In this document: in pieces, positions 5,955 to 6,299 of the stretch
Layout of the letters: each line of letters begins with the position of its first letter
How positions within the stretch are numbered: the stretch's first letter is position 1
Source: Erysipelothrix sp.
Lineage (GTDB): Bacteria; Bacillota_I; Bacilli_A; Erysipelotrichales; Erysipelotrichaceae
Length of the DNA stretch: 6,299 nt
Assembly (NCBI GenBank): GCA_030152625.1
Contig: JASLJD010000021.1
Coordinates: forward strand, 1-6,299
Reading direction: 5' to 3'
Notes under the pieces: model-generated
What the model was told of the DNA's origin: nothing
Databases searched by the model: none
Seen by the model: the letters and a program-made list of their open reading frames with translations, nothing else
Translations under genes and position numbers: made by a program

Positions 5955-6299
5955 ATGGCTGATCAAAAGATTGTTTTTGGTACAGGCGGATGGCGCGCGC
6001 TCATAGGTGATGGTTTTGATCGAAAGCAAGTTGAGAAAATAGCCCAAGCTTTGGCAGAGGAAGTCACAGACGGTCGTATTTTTGTCTCTTACGATCGACG
6101 CTTTCTTTCGAAAGAAGCTGCGATTTGGGCGACAGAGGTTTTTGCTGCGAATAATTTGACAGTTTTCTTTGTGAAAGATCCCTTGCCCACACCCATCAGC
6201 ATGTTTCATATCCAAAAAGAAGCTTTTCAATATGGCATCAGCATCACCGCAAGTCACAATCCTGCTGCATACAATGGGATCAAAGTTTTTGTGGAAGGT
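5955..6299 (+). CDS. Alpha-D-phosphohexomutase, phosphoglucomutase/phosphomannomutase family (3' end outside window)
   Basis: The first 115 codons of a sugar-phosphate mutase (COG1109-like) are visible and the frame runs off the window. These enzymes move phosphate between C1 and C6 of glucose, mannose or glucosamine through a phosphoserine. Domain 1 is clear: FGTGGWRALIGDGF (8-21), YDRRFLS (46-52), PLPTPIS (76-82), and the active-site loop ITASHNPAAYNGIK (97-110) with the phosphoryl-carrying Ser100. The sugar-specificity loop lies further along the protein, so PGM, PMM and GlmM activities cannot be told apart. The GTGGWR opening differs from typical GlmM (FGTDGVRG), which argues against GlmM. 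ATG 5955 places FGTGGWR eight residues in, as expected. A TTG at 5944 is better spaced from the AAGGAG but is out of frame and stops after 18 codons. The gene probably belongs to the rapZ transcript. Confidence 0.9.
   Translation, partial: MADQKIVFGTGGWRALIGDGFDRKQVEKIAQALAEEVTDGRIFVSYDRRFLSKEAAIWATEVFAANNLTVFFVKDPLPTPISMFHIQKEAFQYGISITASHNPAAYNGIKVFVEG

Noticed and set aside
5871..6257. 128-codon minus-strand frame opposite the end of rapZ and the mutase start
   Set aside because: The opposite strand encodes two clearly conserved proteins, and the antisense product has no recognisable motif, so it is a shadow frame.
1..6299. CRISPR array, IS element, tRNA/rRNA, toxin-antitoxin or defence module
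   Set aside because: I found no regularly spaced repeats, terminal inverted repeats, transposase or nuclease motifs, or cloverleaf sequences. Nearly all the DNA is explained by ordinary genes.

Overview
The window looks like chromosomal, housekeeping-type DNA from a low-GC Gram-positive bacterium (Bacillota). The evidence is AT-rich intergenic DNA, strong Shine-Dalgarno sites close to the start codons, sigma-A-like promoters (mostly extended -10), a cre-like site, and the pairing of QueH (the Fe-S epoxyqueuosine reductase) with RapZ/YvcJ. A lineage near Erysipelotrichia is a guess that rests mainly on the unusual, plant-like phosphoglycerate mutase. The sequence alone does not fix the species.

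Layout. Bases 1-72 are the last 23 codons of a plus-strand gene that probably encodes a membrane protein. It converges on a minus-strand MATE-family multidrug/metabolite exporter (152-1480), and a stem-loop at 136-168 lies between their ends. A 118-bp divergent promoter region separates the MATE gene from a plus-strand, membrane-anchored alpha/beta-hydrolase (esterase, 1599-2528). That gene converges on gpmI (2558-4123, minus), a cofactor-independent phosphoglycerate mutase, and the two share a strong bidirectional hairpin terminator (2529-2555). A second divergent region (4124-4305) carries two identical extended -10 elements for gpmI, a cre-like site, and a promoter for queH (4306-5025, plus). 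After queH come rapZ (5076-5939) and, 15 bp further on, the start of an alpha-D-phosphohexomutase gene (phosphoglucomutase/phosphomannomutase family) that runs off the right edge.

How the genes may work together. gpmI is a stand-alone glycolytic gene with its own, possibly CcpA-controlled, promoters. queH, rapZ and the phosphohexomutase run in one direction with short gaps and no convincing terminator between them, so they may form one transcript. They join tRNA queuosine modification, a nucleotide-binding regulator tied elsewhere to amino-sugar and cell-wall metabolism, and a sugar-phosphate mutase. The MATE exporter and the esterase are divergent and may be co-regulated, but nothing shows a functional link.

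I see no CRISPR array, insertion sequence, rRNA or tRNA gene, prophage or toxin-antitoxin module. The most interesting points are modest: the plant/protist-type character of the phosphoglycerate mutase, a small GAAA-loop hairpin between the Shine-Dalgarno and the ATG of the phosphohexomutase gene, and the gene order around rapZ.
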